The notes under the pieces: generated by a model
The model's database searches: none
Told to the model about the DNA's origin: nothing
Seen by the model: the letters and a program-made list of their open reading frames with translations, nothing else
Shown: positions 1-15,000 of the stretch, one piece after another
Position numbering within the stretch: position 1 is the first letter of the stretch
Layout of the letters: every line of letters begins with the position of its first letter
Translations under genes and position numbers: made by a program
NCBI GenBank assembly: GCA_002633005.1
Contig: NMRA01000308.1
Span: forward strand, 62,001-126,000
Length of the DNA: 64,000 nucleotides
Source of the DNA: Phoronis australis
Taxonomy: Eukaryota > Phoronida > Phoronidae
Direction: 5' to 3'

Positions 1-3000
1 CCGACATGATCAGGTGATCACACAACTTCTCTTCATTCTTACAGTCCACTGCACTTTGAGCACACAGAGACTGTAAAGGGAGAGGTTAAGCATACTTTGC
101 ATTCTTACAGTCCACTGCACTTTGAGCACACAGAGACTGTAAAGGGAGAGGTTAAGCATACTTTGCATTCTTACAGTCCACTGCACTTTGAGCACACAGA
201 GACTGTAAAGGGAGAGGTTAAGCATACTTTGCATTCTTACAGTCCACTGCACTTTGAGCACACAGAGACTGTAAAGGGAGAGGTTAAGCATACTTTGCAT
301 TCTTACAGTCCACTGCACTTTGAGCACACAGAGACTGTAAAGGGAGAGGTTAAGCATACTTTGCATTCTTACAGTCCACTGCACTTTGAGCACACAGAGA
401 CTGTAAAGGGAGAGGTTAAGCATACTTTGTGAAATGAAAATGAGAAATCAAAATAATTGGTATAACAGCGCACTAGAAAGACGAATAACGTCATTCCCTG
501 GTTTGAAAAAAGTTTGCCAATCAAGATCAAGATTGATTTGAACGAGGCGTGTCTGCTAAACATATCGTATATATTGAATGCCATGGGCTGGAAAAAAGAT
601 ATTTTGTTATTTGACTATGTAAACTTTTGTAAAAACCAAAGTCATTCTTAGTGAACCACTAATTCACCAAATTTTTTGAAACATGATTTTGTCAACCACT
701 TGCCAGACAACTCCAAAAAAGGCAAAAAAGCAGGGACAATCACAAAAAACTAACACACATTGAAAAGCAATTAAAAAGATATTAAATAATTATTGTGATT
801 CAAAAATTTCTTCCATTTCAAAATTCTTGCCCCTTCTTTCTTTTTGTAGATACAAGCTTTACCAATACAAAATTTATCTCTGACAAAATGTCTAAAGTTT
901 CTTGTTCCAGAATATCAAGTTGGTCAACAGGAGTCCATCTGGGCAGTAGGATCAAGACAAGGTGACTTTAGAGTCCTTTAGGTTGCATTCAATGGAGGCA
1001 GAGATACACTGCTAAACACCATTACTGTAACAAGTTAACTTTAGAGTCCTTTACAAGAATAAATTCAATGGGGGGTGGAGATACGCAGCCAAACCGCATT
1101 ACTGTAACAGCGTGGGTGCAAAACATCATCATCTGACAGTCTAAGTCCAGAGAATAATTCTTTCAGAGGAAATAATAGGCCATTGGCCCTCACCTCTGAT
1201 GGCCCTAGACAATAAAGTGGTTACCTCAAACTCAGCATGCCTCTGCACATCCTCGGCTCTCATGCGATTCAAGATAAACTCTGCCTCATTGGCCACTCTC
1301 ACTATGTGGTCCCGTGTAGCATGAGCCAGCAGCCTACAGTGACAAGACATTTTTGAACAGACGAAGAAGCTCAATGTAACTTTACATGAATGTATGCTTT
1401 TGTATTTTTCAACATGCGACACTATTTTAACAGTGAAAAGCGTCACTGACTGCAGACACTAACAAGAAAGCTACTTGTAATGACATCACAATTTAACCAA
1501 CTTTAAATAACTGGTCCAATTTCCCTGCTAAATCAATTTCAGGAATGGCCATGTAATATTCGGCGTGTACACACGAGACGACAGAGGTCAGGGTAGGGAA
1601 ACAACCAACGACTGGACTTTTAACTCAGGCCTGTGGGTTACACAAGTCCGAGGGCCCCAGGTATAGACTCGAGTTGAACCACAGGACTTAAGCTCCAACC
1701 TGCAGTGTGATGGAGTCAGGCCACAGACTTGACTACAATACTATCACTGCATCCCGTCAATTTCACTAAATTCCCCTATTGTGTATAAACAAGTGGTTTT
1801 TATTTTTACTTTAATTGTCAGTCCCATTAGAGCTGCCTTTTGTCTGAATCTACTCCTTGAAGTGAGGTGAGGGTAAGTACTGCACATTTCAAGAAGGAAG
1901 TCCCATTCACAAGCAGTGTAAGATTAGGCCATCTATTGGCCAGTTTGTGTCATGGTGTATAGCTGTGAGTGCAGGCCACTGCAGTAAGTTGTATAAGCTG
2001 ATTTTCATATCTATTATCACTGTATGCATCAATCCGTCCTCCTGATTTTATATGTTCATTCCTGCTGTGTTTGATGAGTGTTGAGCACCAACAAGTATTC
2101 ATGGGCCTGTTAGCTAGCTATGTGGCAGTTACACTGTAATTATGTACTAATGTTTGCTCTGGTAACTTGGTGCTGTCTATGCATTACACTTTTGCACCCA
2201 ATAAACTGCCATCCCAATGAAACTGGACATTTTCTGCTTCTTAAGCAGCATGACAGTATTTGCTATATTATGTAAAAGTAGTATTTAGAGGAAATGGTGT
2301 TTGAGGGTGATGGATTGTGTAACTGAGCTACAGTGTTTACAATCTGGTTATGGCATTGTAAGTTTATAGGTTCCGTCAGAGAATTTATAAGCCCCAGTCA
2401 CAGACTCCTTCTCCAACCCAAGAACAGGCCAGTTGTAGTAATGCTTATACCCACCTTCCCTCATTGACAAGTTCAATGAACGCCAGTCCTGCATGTTTCT
2501 GCAACGAGTTTTGCCACTCTTGAGAGCACAGTAACATGACCAGCTCTACAACCGATGAACTCTCTTTTAACGTTATCAGGCCTGTAAATGACGCATAAAG
2601 TTTTAAAGTCATATGCAATGCTGACAGGTTACATCAGATTGATGACACTCTGCTGCCATCTGGTTGTTTTGGAAGGTACTAATTGCTTCTCAGTTGATTT
2701 CATATTAGAAAATGTACGCACATAATGAAAAGGGGGACACACATTAGACAATTAGGTCAAAAGCAAAGATCCTCCTCATGGCAGTAAGAATTGCTGGTCT
2801 GATGTGAAAGTCTTCCATCTACCAGAGTAAAATGATCTAAAATATGGTATCTGAGGCAACTAAAATACGTAGCCGATATTTAACAGAATTTACGATAATT
2901 GGTTATCTGACATTGATAGTTTTAAGACTATCAATTTATTCTGCAACAAGCAACACCCAACAAACTAGGGCACCTCGTTGAATATTTTTAAACTTTTGAA

Positions 3001-6000
3001 AGAAACTTTAACCAAAGCATGTTTGTCAGGAAGTGTTTTTCTTCTGTCAAAGAACAAGCAGTAAAGGATGGATTAACTTCAGTTTGAAAAAAAATATTTA
3101 CTGCTCACACAATCAAGGGATGTCTTAGAATGTAACTGTTGAATATTAGAAGACACTTCAAGTGGAATACCTCCTGATACCAGCTCCTGGCCATGAGAAC
3201 CAATCAACGTCTTGGACAAGAATGGTGCAAAGTCAGTGAAGAGTTCGCGCAGAAGAGGGGCAACCGTCTCCAAGGCCCGCTCAAGTCTATCCGTCAGTGT
3301 CCCAGGCGTGTCCCTGTGGTGGTGATGAGAGAACTCTATTGTGCCAGGAATGTTTCCAGACAGATCTAGACGAGGACGAGACTTGCCATCACCTGGCAGG
3401 CTAATGGCTGCAACAGGACGACTGTCACCATCAGCTAACGGTGTCGATGGAACAGAATCAGGCACTTTATCCACATCATCAGATTCTGTCTCGGAATTTT
3501 CGTCAGGAACACCATTGTCTCCTTCGTGATCTCCTGAACCCGTTTGCTTTTTATCCCCGTTTTGCTTAATTTCTAGACCGTCTGAAAGTTTTTGATCGCA
3601 TTGATCATTTTTGGCATTTGGTAAACTCTCACTATTGGCAGCCTCAGATGCATTCACATCCTCGGCAGTTGTTGTATCTCCTTCTCCTTCATTTTCCTTG
3701 TGATTATCTCCCTCTCCATTTTCCTTCTGCTCTTCTCCTCCATCTTCCAATTCATTCTTTCCATCTTCTGCTTGGTCACCTGCCTCCTCATGCTCTTCAT
3801 CAACAGATTTGTGTTCACCATTGGGAACATCAAAATGAACATCTACACTAACCTCAACCTGTTTGGTATAATTGATACATCTTAAACTATGTTTTTAAAC
3901 AAGTGACATTATTAGCAAGAAGCTGNTGAAAGTTTTTGATCGCATTGATCATTTTTGGCATTTGGTAAACTCTCATCTGTACTATTGGCAGCCTCAGATG
4001 CATTCACATCCTCGGCAGTTGTTGTATCTCCTTCTCCTTCATTTTCCTTGTGATTATCTCCCTCTCCATTTTCCTTCTGCTCTTCTCCTCCATCTTCCAG
4101 TTCATTCTTTCCATCTTCTGCTTGGTCACCTGCCTCCTCATGCTCTTCATCAACAGATTTGTGTTCACCATTGGGAACATCAGAATGAACATCTACACTA
4201 ACCTCAACCTGTTTGGTATAATTGATACATCTTAAACTATGTTTTTAAACAAGTGACATTATTAGCAAGAAGCTGGAACTTAGATGAAACACACACATTA
4301 AAGAACCATCTTTTAATTTAACAATTTATACAATGTATTACAGATTTAAATCGCATTCCTTCACCAGCTTTATATTCTTTACCATACAATAATAATGTCA
4401 TTAGGCGTTATTGCACGTACACAAAACATGGTTATTGCATAACCGAATTGACATATGTGGTATAATTAGAATTTAGTAAACCCAAAGAAAACACAGGCAC
4501 ATGAAACTCCAGACCTTCAATGGAAATACTATATGTCACTCATTCTCTTAGATAAAGTTATGTTGAGGCCCACAATGATTTACAAACACTTAAGTAAAAG
4601 ATTAATCCTTCAAAAATATAAACAAATCTTGAAAAGTACAGTTGATGACCCTCCATATAATTTCCAGGAAGCGGTTAAATTTACTTCATTGGAAAAATGA
4701 TGTAGTAGATATTCAACTAACATTTTTCACCGACAAAATGGGAGATATTTAAAAATTTATTGTTACACAGAACCACCTACCTGTTCAGAATCCAGGTCAT
4801 CTTCACTCTGACTATCAGCGCCCCCTGCCATCATGGTAACACCAACAGAATCTACAGTATTGTCCATATCCCAGGACTCTTCATCGACATGAGAAGACTC
4901 TGCAGAAGGAAATGATAGTTTATTGGATATAAAAATCAATTGCCATGGTGATCCACAAACTACATATTGATTGAACATTCTGGGAACTGTTTTTATGACG
5001 AGATTACTCGACATGTAGATTGACTTTGTGTAACATGATGCAAAGAAAGAGATCTTTTCTAATGCACACATCAGCAGAGTATGCAGAGGTCTACTTGTCA
5101 CCTCATAAAGACCTTCAAACAGTGTATAAGCATGCACACAGCACGCTGAGAAAAGTATACATGACAGGAACACAGCCAGAGTATTGTGTCCTTCAACACA
5201 CAATTAATGTTAGAAACCACACTTCAGAGGAGCTTACTACCATACAATTTAGGGTGATTCATGATATATTTTGCACAAAAATAATTCCCAAATTGTCATA
5301 TTTTTTCAAAATATTGATTATCTTTCTACAAATCACAAAAAATATCAAATGCTGTTCCATGACATCTAAACAGTTAAAACCATAAAAAGCACACTAATAA
5401 TAGACTAAAATTGTCTGATAATCTTTAGATTGATAAGAAACGTTGACCAACATAAAATTTCACTTGTGCTCCATATTGTAGGCTAAATAGATGAGGAATT
5501 GTCTTCTTTAGATTATTGCGGACATTTTATAGTGCACGACGGACATTTGCGAGCAGTGTATTTCTTGCTGTGACCTCATAATGACTAGGGCTTAGCTGAG
5601 CACTTGTTGAAAGCCAAAACATGGAGTTGAGGCTTGTTTCTTAATAGACACCCAGATACTGTTATAACTGTACCCTCAGCTGCCTGGTCTCTTGTGGACT
5701 GGAAAGGATGTGTCCTCCGAGGGGTCGACGCACAGCTTGGGGGCTCAAGGATGTCTCTGTATTTGGACACCATCAGCACAGACGTGAAGTAAACGACCGC
5801 TAGAGCCAGGAACTCAGCCTGTTTAGTTTCCTCCTATAATGAATCAGAAAAGAGCCATTTTTGGTGTTCACTGCATGCTACAAAATTTTAAAGATTCTTT
5901 TCTTTGTGCGAGACCCTTGTGGTCCAAATACATTTTATCAAGACCCGCTTGAATATTTGCATTGTACATCAAGAGCAACACACAGCACTGAAATGAGCCC

Positions 6001-9000
6001 ATGACTGCACCACAAGTGTTATCCTTCTAGGGGTTTCGAATAATACCATAAAATGGCCTCTAGGTGGCACAGAATAAGACAAACCTGTCCAAAATAGGAT
6101 GGCGTCATCCTCTCACCAACAGAAACAAAATTAATTTGCTTCATGAAAATCTGTCACAGAATTCCAATGAACAGAGGGAAACATTGCCAGTAAGAGGTGG
6201 ATCGAAATGAGCGGTCAGCTGTTACCAGGTTCATAGGAATACACTTGCCAAAGTAAACAAAGATCTTGCAAATGGTTTAGGAGATACAGCTGTAGATGCA
6301 AAAACAAAAGTGCCACAACAGTCGCACCAATTTTAAAGTCAACGTTAGCCATAACCTTTTCAGCAAGTTTTGTCAACTTTTGTAATGATCTCTCCAGCAA
6401 TTTCGCAGATAGCGAGGGGCAGATGTTGACAGACTCACAAATGATGAAAATGGCCACTGGGTGGTGCAGAATACATTCAATCTGTCCAAAAATGGAAAGG
6501 CAAATTTGATGAAAACCCATCATGGAACACCGGAGATACGGAGTCAAAAGTAAAAAACCCATAAAGTTGAGAGGACACAGCAGTAGTTTAATCAGTCCAA
6601 AACACTTTGTCATCTGTCATCAGCTTTATAGGAGCATATCTGCCAAATTTCGCAACGATCCCTCAAAGGGTTGAGAAGATACAGCTGCAAACGCAAAAAA
6701 ACAAAATTGCCACTAGGATGCATCACAGTATTTTGACTGTCCAAAAATCAACTGGCACACCAGTACTTGGATCCATCTGAAAATCGGCATCATCTGTCAG
6801 CTTCAAAGAAACTCCTATGCCAAATTTCATAACGTTCCTGCGAGTGGTTTAGGAGATATAGCAGCAGACACTAGGTGCCAAGCGTGCGGACAGAGATGAC
6901 AGCAACATATACCCACATTATATGTATTGCAGCAGCATGTTATACCAGCACCAAGCCTGGCTACATGCACAAGCAAGCACAAATAAACATGTTCTGCAGC
7001 TCTATGATTTCTCAAAAAATTTAAAAATAATGTTAAAACATGCATATCAAAAAAGAAAAATAAGAAAGCATTGATACAACATGGATATAAATCAGTAGCC
7101 ATCAATAATCCACACACATGATAAAAGAAACATGTTGTAATGCAAAATTCCAGCTTCAAACTCTATTAGAACTTGGATAAACCTCCTTCATGCGAGTCTT
7201 TTTGTAGAACATTTTGCTCAGCAATTTTACTCAAGTGAAAACAGCTAATAATTCCTCAACTTTTGTGTTCATGAGGTAATAAAAGTTTCAAGATTTTGGA
7301 AACTATTCCAAAAATGTTACACAGAAACGGAAATAAGTATTGAAGTAGAAAGTGAAAGTAATACTCCACCTCATGAGATACAGTATCTTTAGCAATGGAA
7401 GAATGTGGCAAAATCAAGTAAAAAAACAGCCTCTTGTTCAGGGATGTTCAGTAATGCCAGTAATAAGAGAAATCTAGTAAAATTATGTACTTTTGTTTGT
7501 AATGCATGGCAACATCTTGAGTCAGTCCCCTTCTAAATTCAGGATTTAAAAAGAAGGATAATTTAACAACACGATCTCGCCAAACTCAGAAGATACTAGC
7601 CTTATAAAACACACCATTGAATCTGAGAAAAATGGTATGCGATCTATTCTGAATTATTTCTCATTGTATAGGACAGCACATCTTCAGTTGTTGTTCTTTA
7701 AATTCCTAAGCAATCTTATTAACTCCAGATGAGATGATGACAACACTTATGAATCTAGTGTTAGACAACGTGAGATGAACAAGACAATGTTTGATGAACA
7801 TAGCCAACATTGCTGACTATGCTGTTTACAGCAAACAACACCAGGTTTTACAACCAACTACAGCCAGGATATTATCAAAGTGTACAGTCAAGCTGTCTGC
7901 CAACAGAGAACTACTGCCCCACACAAAGACTTTCGTACTACTCAGGGATTGTCTTGACAGCATCGTTATAGAAATATACACACATGCACAAGGTGCATTA
8001 GGGTAAAAATTCTCCAATTTGAGACAGTATCTAAAATTTGGGACATGGAAACTCCTGTAAAAATTGAATTATCTTTATTCTGTAATTACTCTGGAACAAA
8101 AGCAATTTTACCGTTCACCATATTTCTCAATTTTCGGACAATGCATTTTCAATCTACAGAGAATGAGTAGTTCTGCCATCCTTTCGGAGAATCTTGTATT
8201 TAGGACAACCAATATTGACTATTTCTAGAATTAGGGACAAGCTTCAGACTCGTGCAAAACAATAATTTATCACAGTTCCAACTTAGAGAATTTTGACCAT
8301 GACTCTTTAACACTTACAATTATCCATAAATATCAGTAACTTCAAATAAACTGTTGGTAGCATTATTCTGTTATGGTGTACACAATATTAAACGTAATTA
8401 CAACAATGTTGAACTGAGCTACTCAAGTTAGGTAAACTTTTAGCATATTTCCGTGAAACAGTCACGAGTCAATGCTGCTAGATGACAACTAGTACGAGTC
8501 AATGCTGCTAGATCTTAATCCTGAAATAATTAGAAAAGTTCTATAAATAAGTGAGCTTAACACAAAATAGTATAACAATCAGGAGGAACAAACAACACCA
8601 CTAAAAATTTGATCGTCCACGACACGAGACCAGGCACAATGGGACTGTGGCACTTCACTTTCATTACTTTCATGGCTTGACATAGTTTGGACATCAGTAG
8701 GGTTTATAACTACTGCACATGGACATACTTTGGCCATCAGTAGGGTTTATAACTACCGTACATGGACATAGTTTGGACATCAGTAGCCCTTACATGGACA
8801 TTGAAGATAACTGTTTCTGTTCCTGAGCCACAGAACTAAAACTGTGCTGCGATCAAACAAAAGAGCTAATAAGTCAGCTATCACTCAACTACTCATGTGC
8901 TAAGTATGGTAATTGTCAATGAAATGGCAAGGCAAGACTTGGGAAGTCAAACGACTGAGTACCATACTCATACCATGGTAACTATATGAGTACCATACTC

Positions 9001-12000
9001 ATACCATGGTAACTATATTATGCATATTAAAAAGTTGTGAGACTTGAAGTCCTCAAGTGGTAAATGGTGAAGTCATTTATTACATGGGTAATGAAAACTA
9101 TGTTTGCTGGGGCTTGTATTCTCATGGATCTGCCTACAGCGCCATCTACTATTTGACAACAAACTAAAAACATGCATACAAATGAATTAAAATACTCCTG
9201 ATTCAGCCCTTCATATAACCTATAATACTTCTAACGACAAGCAGAAAATCCTTGCGCCAACGTGATACAACTTGCTTGTATTCAAAACACCACAAATTCT
9301 ATATTCATTGATAAGGTGGAAATAAATTTAAATAAAAGTGGAATGGCATATTTTTCTTGGCAGCAAGAACTCATTAACTGAAAAAACATTACCCGTATTA
9401 CCAACAAACATCGTTTAAGTATTTCAATACTTAAAATCTGGTCTCAGTTTTTTGTAATACTACTTTCAAAAATCATACACAAAATGAAACAATGCATTCA
9501 TCAAAAACATTGGGGAGAGGATATGTTAACATCACGCCAAACATACAAGCAATACTTACACTATTGAGACCAAATGTCTGAAAAAGTGGCATAAACTGAG
9601 CTATTGGCCAGACTCCAAATGATTATTAAATGCTATGGTCAACAACAACTAAAGCATGAATCAGAAAAGTTCTGTTTTGAAATCATCTCCAACAGACTTT
9701 TTGGCTAAAACTACCATCATGCATATCACAGATGGGGTTATTATTTTTCCAAGGGAGTTGAAAATGCCCAGGTAAGCAAACACACTGTGAGAAACAGTGC
9801 TTAAACGTTGACTTTGAAAAAAATAGAAAAACATTAACAAGAAACAACGCCACCAAACTTAGTCAAGACTAGACTTGAAAATTCACCTACCATGTGCCAC
9901 GCTTAAAGTAAACTTTCACAAATTTAAAATATGTGATTGCTTGATTTTCTAGTTACCTGAACAAGCTCTGCTGGCCTCATGACCAGATGATTATAAGATT
10001 CTAACCAATTGCATATTAACATTGTGTCAACACCAGGCCAATACATTATTTGAGGTATTTAAACATTCTTTGCATTTATGCCAGCAACTACATACAAGCG
10101 CCACCTATAGTATAACTATGCAGTAACTAAGTGACAACAGCCAAACTCAGCCAGGGTGGACATGAAAATTACGCATTAGCTCTCCTCCAGTTTTTAATGG
10201 CTGCATGCACGTTATGCTGACTCATTGCTTCTTTAATCACTTTTTATTCAAAGCAAATAGAAGCCTTATTAAAAAAGTCTAACGAAAAGATGACAAAATT
10301 TGAAAGTGGGACAGAATAAGAAGAGAAAGCTGTAGTATGAAATATGTCTGATATTTATGGAGCATTGCCAGGCTAAAGTCATGATACGTTCAATAGAAGT
10401 GAACAAACATTGACTAAGATAAGTTGGACAGAAAACCTCAGGCCACAATTATTTTGTGACCTTCTCAGTGAAGACATGCATGGTAGCTACTACAAGAACA
10501 GAAGGAGAAGTTGGATGGTAATTATCAAGCCCAAGTGTCCCTGTCTGACACAGACAAATGGACACAAGTTGAATTACTTTGGTGAGATAGAAAGACTGGA
10601 AATGTTGACCTACAACGTCTCGGTAGATGACCGCCCGTAGTCGATTCACATCCATGTCCTGCAAAAGGCGCTCCGCATCCTGAATGGGCGACACTTGGCC
10701 CCCCAAGTTTTCAACGATGTTCTGTAAAATAAAAAATTAGACAGTATTTCAGAAAATCATTGTGAGTTGAACTTTTCCTGTAATAAATAATGAAATCAAC
10801 ATTTCACAAGGGACATTTTAATTGTCTTTATTAAAAATTCTTATTATAACATACAAGAGTATTTTTAAGTCATCAAGAATAAGGGACACTCACTTCATGT
10901 TAAACTTGCAGCTCACAAAATATCATTTATAGTGAATCACCCTTTGGCTATTGTCAATATCTTATAACAGTTTGCGAAGAAACGTCTTCATATCTTACTT
11001 AACAATCATGTTATACCTTATCTGATGGCTGTGTGCCTCTGATCAAGGCTGCTATAGGGTCTTGACGACCGTTTGGCAGCGCTGACTGTGGTGAGGGTGG
11101 AGCTGAGTCGGAGTCATTTTGAGCAAATCGGCGCTGACACTCCAGACAGTTTCGAACAGCACACGTGCACACTAGAGAGCAGTATCAGTATCATAAAGAA
11201 TGGCAAAAGTGAAATATTTTTGGGTAAAGGTAATAAAAATCTGCCTAACAACTGCCAAAATAAAAGAATGATAGACTTAAGACACCCTCGAACACATCAA
11301 AAACTGATTCCTTTTGTATCCAAATGTGAACACTTTATTGATGTGTCTTGAAACACCCAAATCCAAACACTCTACTCGAACAACACATACACAAAACAAA
11401 TGCAAAAAATTCTACAGTTTGGAACACTGAAATTAATCATTTTGCTAGAGACTGAAGCTTAACAAAACTTTTAAAAATAGGGAATAATATCAGTGCCAAA
11501 TTCAAGAATTACAAGAAACAATTATTCACCTCCATGCTAAGCACTACGAGGATGCATGACATTATTTGAATTGGCAAGTCTATCTCCAGACTGTTAATAC
11601 ACAGTGTCTGATATTTGAGAAATATTAGGAATGTCAAAATTGCCCATGCCCCTTTCTTGTCAGCCAATTAAATTTCGGCGTCCCTAATTTTAGAGACTGT
11701 CCAAAACTGGAGCATTTTTATTATACCTGGTTAGGACATGAGGTCTAAGCCCCAGTCATTCCACTCTTTCAATCCAAGACACCACTTCATAATGAATTGA
11801 GTTACAAACAACCCCACTCACCCACCCAGACAGTCTCAGTATGATACGCAGTCCAAAGCTGACCACCCAATTACCCATGCTAAATAAGACACTGTCTCAA
11901 TATGACATGAGGTCCAAAACTGGCCACTTCACTTACCCACCCAAAAACATTGTCTCAATAAGACACGAGGTCCAAAACTGACCACTCCACTTACCCACCC

Positions 12001-15000
12001 AAAGACATTGTCTAAATAAGACATGAGGTCCAAAACTGACCGATCCACTTACCCACCCAGAGACATTATCTAAATAAGACACGAGGTCCAAAACTGACCG
12101 ATCCACTTACCCACCCAGAGACATTGTCTAAATAAGACATGAGGTCCAAAACTGACCATTCCACTTACCCACCCAGAGACATTGTCTCAACATGACATGG
12201 GGTCCAAAACTGGCTGATCCACTTACCCACACAGAGACATTGTCTCAATAAGACATGAGGTCCAAAACTGGCCATTCCACTTACCCATCCTAAGACACTG
12301 TCTCATTATGCCTCCTGTCTGCATGTTCTTTTCCTTCTCTAGTTCTGTAAAAGTAGTTGAGCTCGTGAATACCAGAATATCCGCCATATTCATCAAACGC
12401 TGTAGGAATGACATAGCCTGCTCCAGGGTCAGGCCGTGGTTTGATTCCGCCAGGTCAATCTCACCCTGTAAGCAGATCCAGCATTGTTTACAGAAAACAG
12501 ATTTAAATGAATTGGGCGATACCACTGCATACTTCTTTCAATTTAATAGCAATCTGAGATTCCAAACTCATGCCAGTGAATCAAATTTCCCCCACACTGC
12601 TAAGTAAAACTCCATCCCTGTTTATCCACTGTAATATCCTAAGGTCATAATCTTGCATCAAAGTCACCAGTCACCACAAAATATAACCTCCCTAAAACAT
12701 TTAATCACAACCCTGTTACGTGTATTTTTTGACTGGGACAAAAACAAATCTCATTGTTTAAAAAACTTACAGAAACATGCTTTTGGTGTAAAATGGATCA
12801 AGCACAACGCATCATTCAAAAACATCTGATCAGATGGCATACAAGAAACAAGCCAGCCAATTACTTACACTAGATGATGTTGCTGCAGCAAGTAATGGAA
12901 GAAGACCACCCACTGAGGTGATAAGATTGTCAATCAACTGAGAAATCATGTGGATGGTGTTGATGACAAAGATCTGATTCTCTGTAGCATTGACAAAGTC
13001 AATCACAGTCTTGTTACTATGGCTGCAAACAAAAAGATCTCCAATAAACTACACTGGATGTGTTCTATTCAACACCCAGAGCATTTAGACTAGACAAATA
13101 GAACATCTAAGAGTGAGCAACAAGAAAACAATGTCAGTTCCAATGCATTTCACTGTTTTGATGGTTAAAAACTAAAAATGAATTAGGCCTTTCTCTCAAA
13201 CAAAATAGGCCTCCTTCCTACGGTAGGGATTTATTTCCATTATCAACAAGAGTATCAAAACCATCAGTGACTCAACAAAATACTTCCAAATTTATTGCAG
13301 TTGGCCAACCCTAGAATTGTGAATTCAAAATAGCATGTTTACACATTGCCTGCAAGTTAAGTTGTTGCCTTATTCAGCAACAATTTAAGGTCAGATTAGC
13401 GTAATTATGTTTTCAAACCCCAAAGTGATTCGGTTAAGAATTCAAGTTTTATGTTTTAGCCAGCTAAACAGAGCAAAATACAGCTTTAAAGGTGATTTTT
13501 TAAAAATTCGAAGGTAATTATTCCTAACAGATACTGCATGTCAGTACCTGTGAATGATAACTATTCCATTCCAATTCCTTACAATTACGTTTACACCACC
13601 TGTTATCACAACTGAATAAAAATTTCAAATTAGCTACATGGAACACAGAAGTAGTTTTTTTACCAGTAATATCAATTGGCAAATTACAAATTACATGATA
13701 GTGTGTATTGACTTAAGAGTACGCAGTCCACAGGGCAGTAACAGCTTGGACAGGGCATCCTTAACCTTAACACAAGTGTGTATTGCAGACTACAAGTAGA
13801 GTTTTTGATATAATTCAAAGATGACATGAAACACGATAATAATACCAGTCAAATTAAGGACTACAATGTTGTAAGTATGTTCATCACTCACTTGGTGCAA
13901 TTTGGAGTCCCTATGTTAAAGCCTAACATGAACCATTTCACTAACTATAACTTGTCATTCACTAAGGGTTACTACTTTTCTACTAAACTCACGTCTTCCA
14001 CACTTGTATCTCAGTCTCCAGTGAGAACAGCAGGTCAGACAGCAGCCTCTGGTGTATAAATGACCAACGGAACTCAGGGATGCGGAATGGTGGTGCCCTA
14101 GGTCCGGGATTGAACATCTGGTGTGACCCATTGGACCTGGGTCGACTCGACGCCCGCTGGTGACTCTCTGCAGCTATTCCAGAAGTCTCACTACTCAACA
14201 CAGACTGTTTGGAAGGTACAACAGTATCTAATGAAAGATCTGTACCATCATCTTTGGGTTCTACTATTGGCACCGTGTCGTCGGTTGACACATGTGAGGT
14301 TCCAGTTGGTCCACCTGAAGTTACAGTAACTGTTCTATCTTCTGAAGTTACGCCTCCATCTCCCGAGGTAACCACTGCATCTCCTGAGGTGACGTCTGCA
14401 TCTCCCAAGGTGACGTCTGCATCTCCTGAGGTGACGTCTTCTTCTCCCGAGATGACCTCTGCATCTCCTGAGGTGACGTCTGCATCTCCCGAGGTGACGG
14501 ATGCATCATCTAACCTGACAGTTGCACCTCCTGCCTCTTTGCTCACTTCCTCCACCACTGTCTTTTGATTACTGATACTCTCCAAATCTTTTTCTACAAT
14601 CGCTGCGGCTCCCCTGACAATTTCATCAACAAACTCTATTATCTCAGCTGGAATATCTAACTTCTCGGACACTTGTTGAACATCTTCCTGTTCTATTTCT
14701 GAAGTGTTTTCACCAGGTGTCTCTGCAGCCTCTTTGTTATCGCCCACAATGCTGCCTTCATGAGGTGATGACTGCTGTTCATTCGTAGATTCGGTTGCCA
14801 TGGTTTGATCCTCAGTTATCTCTGTAATTTTTACAGTGCTTTTCTTTGGTGGAGGCTGCAAAAAGAAAAAGAAAAGTTTTGTGAGATTTGTAAGGCAAAT
14901 GATAGTGCTATTTTTGAAGGTTAGCACTTTGTTATTATTTAAAACTGAAATACAAAGGCTGTACCTGTCATTTTTCGTTCATGTTAAAACCAAGACTAAT

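Larger units (their letters stand above)
5834..10613. other. Intron 27 (4.8 kb): dispersed repeat family plus short duplications
   Basis: 6,050–6,870 holds diverged units of the ~140-bp family with a CTCF-like box. 8,470–8,515 has a duplicated GAGTCAATGCTGCTAGAT. 8,681–8,790 has three 43-bp units (CATAGTTTGGACATCAGTAG type). 8,957–9,017 has two 31-bp units (GAGTACCATACTCATACC…). No coding segment seen in the rest. Confidence 0.6.

Noticed and set aside
10-432. Open frames of 137 and 111 codons on the two strands
   Set aside because: Both are read-through of the 66-bp minisatellite, whose unit is a multiple of 3; no start context, splice or family support.
3927-4208. A genuine additional tandem exon 30
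   Set aside because: It begins at an N, matches the earlier copy to about 99%, and includes intron sequence beyond the exon in the same way; an assembly join is simpler.
14209-14568. 119-codon plus-strand frame
   Set aside because: Antisense shadow of exon 23's coding repeat.
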